Shown: piece after piece, positions 5,878 to 7,241 of the stretch
Position numbering within the stretch: the first letter of the stretch is position 1
How the letters are laid out: the number at the start of each line of letters is the position of its first letter
From: JACQFK01 sp964604905
GTDB taxonomy: Bacteria > Planctomycetota > MHYJ01 > JACPRB01
DNA length: 7,241 nt
Direction of reading: 5' to 3'
Assembly (NCBI GenBank): GCA_964604905.1
Contig: CAZSCC010000081.1
Span: 1-7,241, forward strand
Notes under the pieces: generated by a model
The model's database searches: none
What the model saw: only the letters and a program-made list of their open reading frames with translations
What the model was told of the DNA's origin: nothing
Translations under genes and position numbers: made by a program

Positions 5878-7241
5878 ATGAAACACCTCCTCATCGCGTT
5901 CCTCCTCTTCGGCTCCTGCGCCGTGAACGCCCCCGTCCCCGCTCAGAACGCCCCGGCCCAGCAGGACATCCAGGTCAAGGTCATGGGCTTCGAGAGCGCG
6001 ACCTTCGAACTCCCGAAGGGCGACCCCGAACTCGTGCCCGGCCTCCACGACGCGATCATCGTGGGCGGCGGCATGAGCGGGCTCACCGCCTGCTGGTACC
6101 TTAAGGACAAGAAGGTGATCATCCTCGAACGGAACGACCGGCCCGGCGGCCTCGCGTTCCGCGGCGTCACCGACGACGGGATCGTCTACGGCCGCGGGTC
6201 GGCCTACTACTCGGAGCCGCCCGAGATCGTGATGCCGCTCTACAAGGAGATGGGCCTGACCCCGATCGAGCAGAACGAGATCCCCGCGCCGATCGACAGC
6301 TACTACCGGAACGGCGAGCTCATCATCGACATGTGGGAGGAGGCGTCGTTCAAGAAGCTCCCCGCCGAATTCCGCGCGTTCCACAAGAAGCTGCTGAAGG
6401 ACGACAAGGCCGGCAAGGTCGCGATCCAGCCCATGGAGAAGGCGGACGACCTCTCTCTCGACCGGATCTCCGCGGCCGACTACATCAAGCCCTTCGGCAA
6501 GGAGCTGAAGGCCTACCTGGACAGCTACTGCCAGTCGGCGCTCGGTTGCTTCACGGAGGACGTCTCGGCGCTTGCCTTCACGAACTTCTACACCTCCGAG
6601 GTCACCTCGCGCTACGCCTGGCCGGGCGGCACGGCCGGGGCGAGCGTCCACCTGGGCGAGAAACTCAAGGAATTCATCCGCACGGGCTGCACCGTCACGC
6701 GGGTCGAGCAGGACGGCGAGGGCGTGACGGTGGATTACGTGCAGGCGGGCAAGCTCTACCGCGCCCGCGCGCGCTATGCGATCCTGGCCGTCCCGCTTCG
6801 AGTGACCGCTCACATCTTCCCCGCGCTGCCCGAGGATAGGAAGAAGCTGATCTCCCAGCTCAAGTACGCCGACTACGTCGTCCACCAGGTCTTCACAAGC
6901 AAGGACCACTACACGAAGACCTACGACACCTGGGTCACGGACAAGAGCTTCACCGACGTGATCGTGGCGCGCTGGATCGAGACCAAAGGCTTCAAGGTGC
7001 CGCCCAAGTCCGGTCCGGGGATCCTCTCGATCTACCAGCCGCTCGCGCCGGGCCGCGAGACGAGGGCGCTGACGGAGGCGACGGTGAAATCGCTCGCGCT
7101 CCGCGCCGTGGGGGAGCTCGCCGAGCTCGTCCCCGAGCTCAAGCAGGAGCCGATGCTGCGCATCGAGTCCTACCGCTGGCCGAGCTCGATCCACGTGGTT
7201 CCCCCCGGCTTCTTCACGAACGTGGCGCCGAAGCTGATCCC
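5878..7241 (+). CDS. Exported FAD-dependent amine-oxidase-like protein, 5' part
   Basis: An open frame runs from ATG 5878 off the right edge, giving 454 residues with no stop. The start is followed by a signal peptide (MKHLLIAFLLFGSC...). Cleavage could be after VPA (residue 22) or, less canonically, at a lipobox-like FGSC with Cys14. There is no twin-arginine motif. The mature part opens with a linker, then the dinucleotide-binding fold AIIVGGGMSGLTACWYL (59-75) with Gly63, Gly65 and Gly68, Glu84 at the end of strand 2 (ribose contact), and RPGG (88-91). This is the classic N-terminus of the flavin amine oxidase / protoporphyrinogen oxidase / phytoene desaturase group. WPGGTAG (248-254) and the AILAVP strand (301-306) fit the same fold. 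The C-terminal FAD-binding segment lies beyond the window. The substrate cannot be assigned. Its neighbour suggests amine or polyamine oxidation (inference only). Confidence 0.85.
   Translation, partial: MKHLLIAFLLFGSCAVNAPVPAQNAPAQQDIQVKVMGFESATFELPKGDPELVPGLHDAIIVGGGMSGLTACWYLKDKKVIILERNDRPGGLAFRGVTDDGIVYGRGSAYYSEPPEIVMPLYKEMGLTPIEQNEIPAPIDSYYRNGELIIDMWEEASFKKLPAEFRAFHKKLLKDDKAGKVAIQPMEKADDLSLDRISAADYIKPFGKELKAYLDSYCQSALGCFTEDVSALAFTNFYTSEVTSRYAWPGGTAGASVHLGEKLKEFIRTGCTVTRVEQDGEGVTVDYVQAGKLYRARARYAILAVPLRVTAHIFPALPEDRKKLISQLKYADYVVHQVFTSKDHYTKTYDTWVTDKSFTDVIVARWIETKGFKVPPKSGPGILSIYQPLAPGRETRALTEATVKSLALRAVGELAELVPELKQEPMLRIESYRWPSSIHVVPPGFFTNVAPKLI

Noticed and set aside
5849..5880. TGA of the 976-residue gene read as selenocysteine, with the nearby hairpin as SECIS (selD is close by)
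   Set aside because: Reading past the TGA meets another TGA after nine codons, and the TPR-like C-terminus is already complete. The small hairpin lacks SECIS features.
7114..7187. Four GAGCTC hexamers within about 75 bases
   Set aside because: Each encodes Glu-Leu or an out-of-frame equivalent in a coding region with strong GAG/CTC preference. No regular spacing or regulatory context is present.
5713..7194. 493-codon open frame on the minus strand
   Set aside because: It is antisense to the flavin oxidase, whose + strand product has an intact signal peptide and FAD motif. The minus-strand product shows no recognisable domain.

Overview
This is a GC-rich window, roughly two-thirds G+C, with strong G/C bias at third codon positions. 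It holds five protein-coding genes, all on the + strand and tightly packed: 3' partial selD, a GtaA-like lipoprotein, a small secreted metalloprotease, a large membrane spermidine-synthase-like protein, and the 5' part of an exported flavin amine oxidase. The only gaps are 11, 6, 55 and 26 bases. No RNA gene, IS element, CRISPR array or terminator is visible. The gene content (lipoprotein and Sec signal peptides, selD, fused MFS/spermidine synthase, GtaA-family enzyme) suggests an environmental, probably Gram-negative bacterium. Planctomycetota, Acidobacteriota or a similar high-GC phylum is plausible, but the phylum cannot be fixed from the sequence alone.

Left part (1-2865). The C-terminal 70 residues of selenophosphate synthetase (SelD) run in from the left edge. 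Next come a GtaA/DUF4965-type glutaminase-like lipoprotein, started by a clear GGAG Shine-Dalgarno, and a metzincin zinc protease only 6 bases behind it. These three look co-transcribed. The lipoprotein and the protease could form a small extracytoplasmic protein- and glutamine-scavenging unit (inference).

Right part (2866-7241). A 55-base AT-richer gap holds four degenerate heptamers and a possible promoter. It precedes a 976-residue protein that joins a duplicated membrane domain, a spermidine-synthase-like methyltransferase fold and C-terminal TPR-like helices. Twenty-six bases later an exported FAD-dependent amine-oxidase-like protein begins and runs off the right edge. A polyamine-synthase-like protein beside an amine-oxidase-like protein hints at related chemistry, but the synthase-like domain lacks the canonical catalytic acid, so it is probably not an ordinary spermidine synthase.

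The most interesting points are as follows. The GtaA homologue and the spermidine-synthase homologue both have altered active-site motifs. The last two genes share a TANACT box 7-9 bases before the ATG, each inside an inverted repeat, which suggests leaderless or very short-leader transcripts. There is also a heptamer repeat tract. I see no clear new defence or mobile system here.
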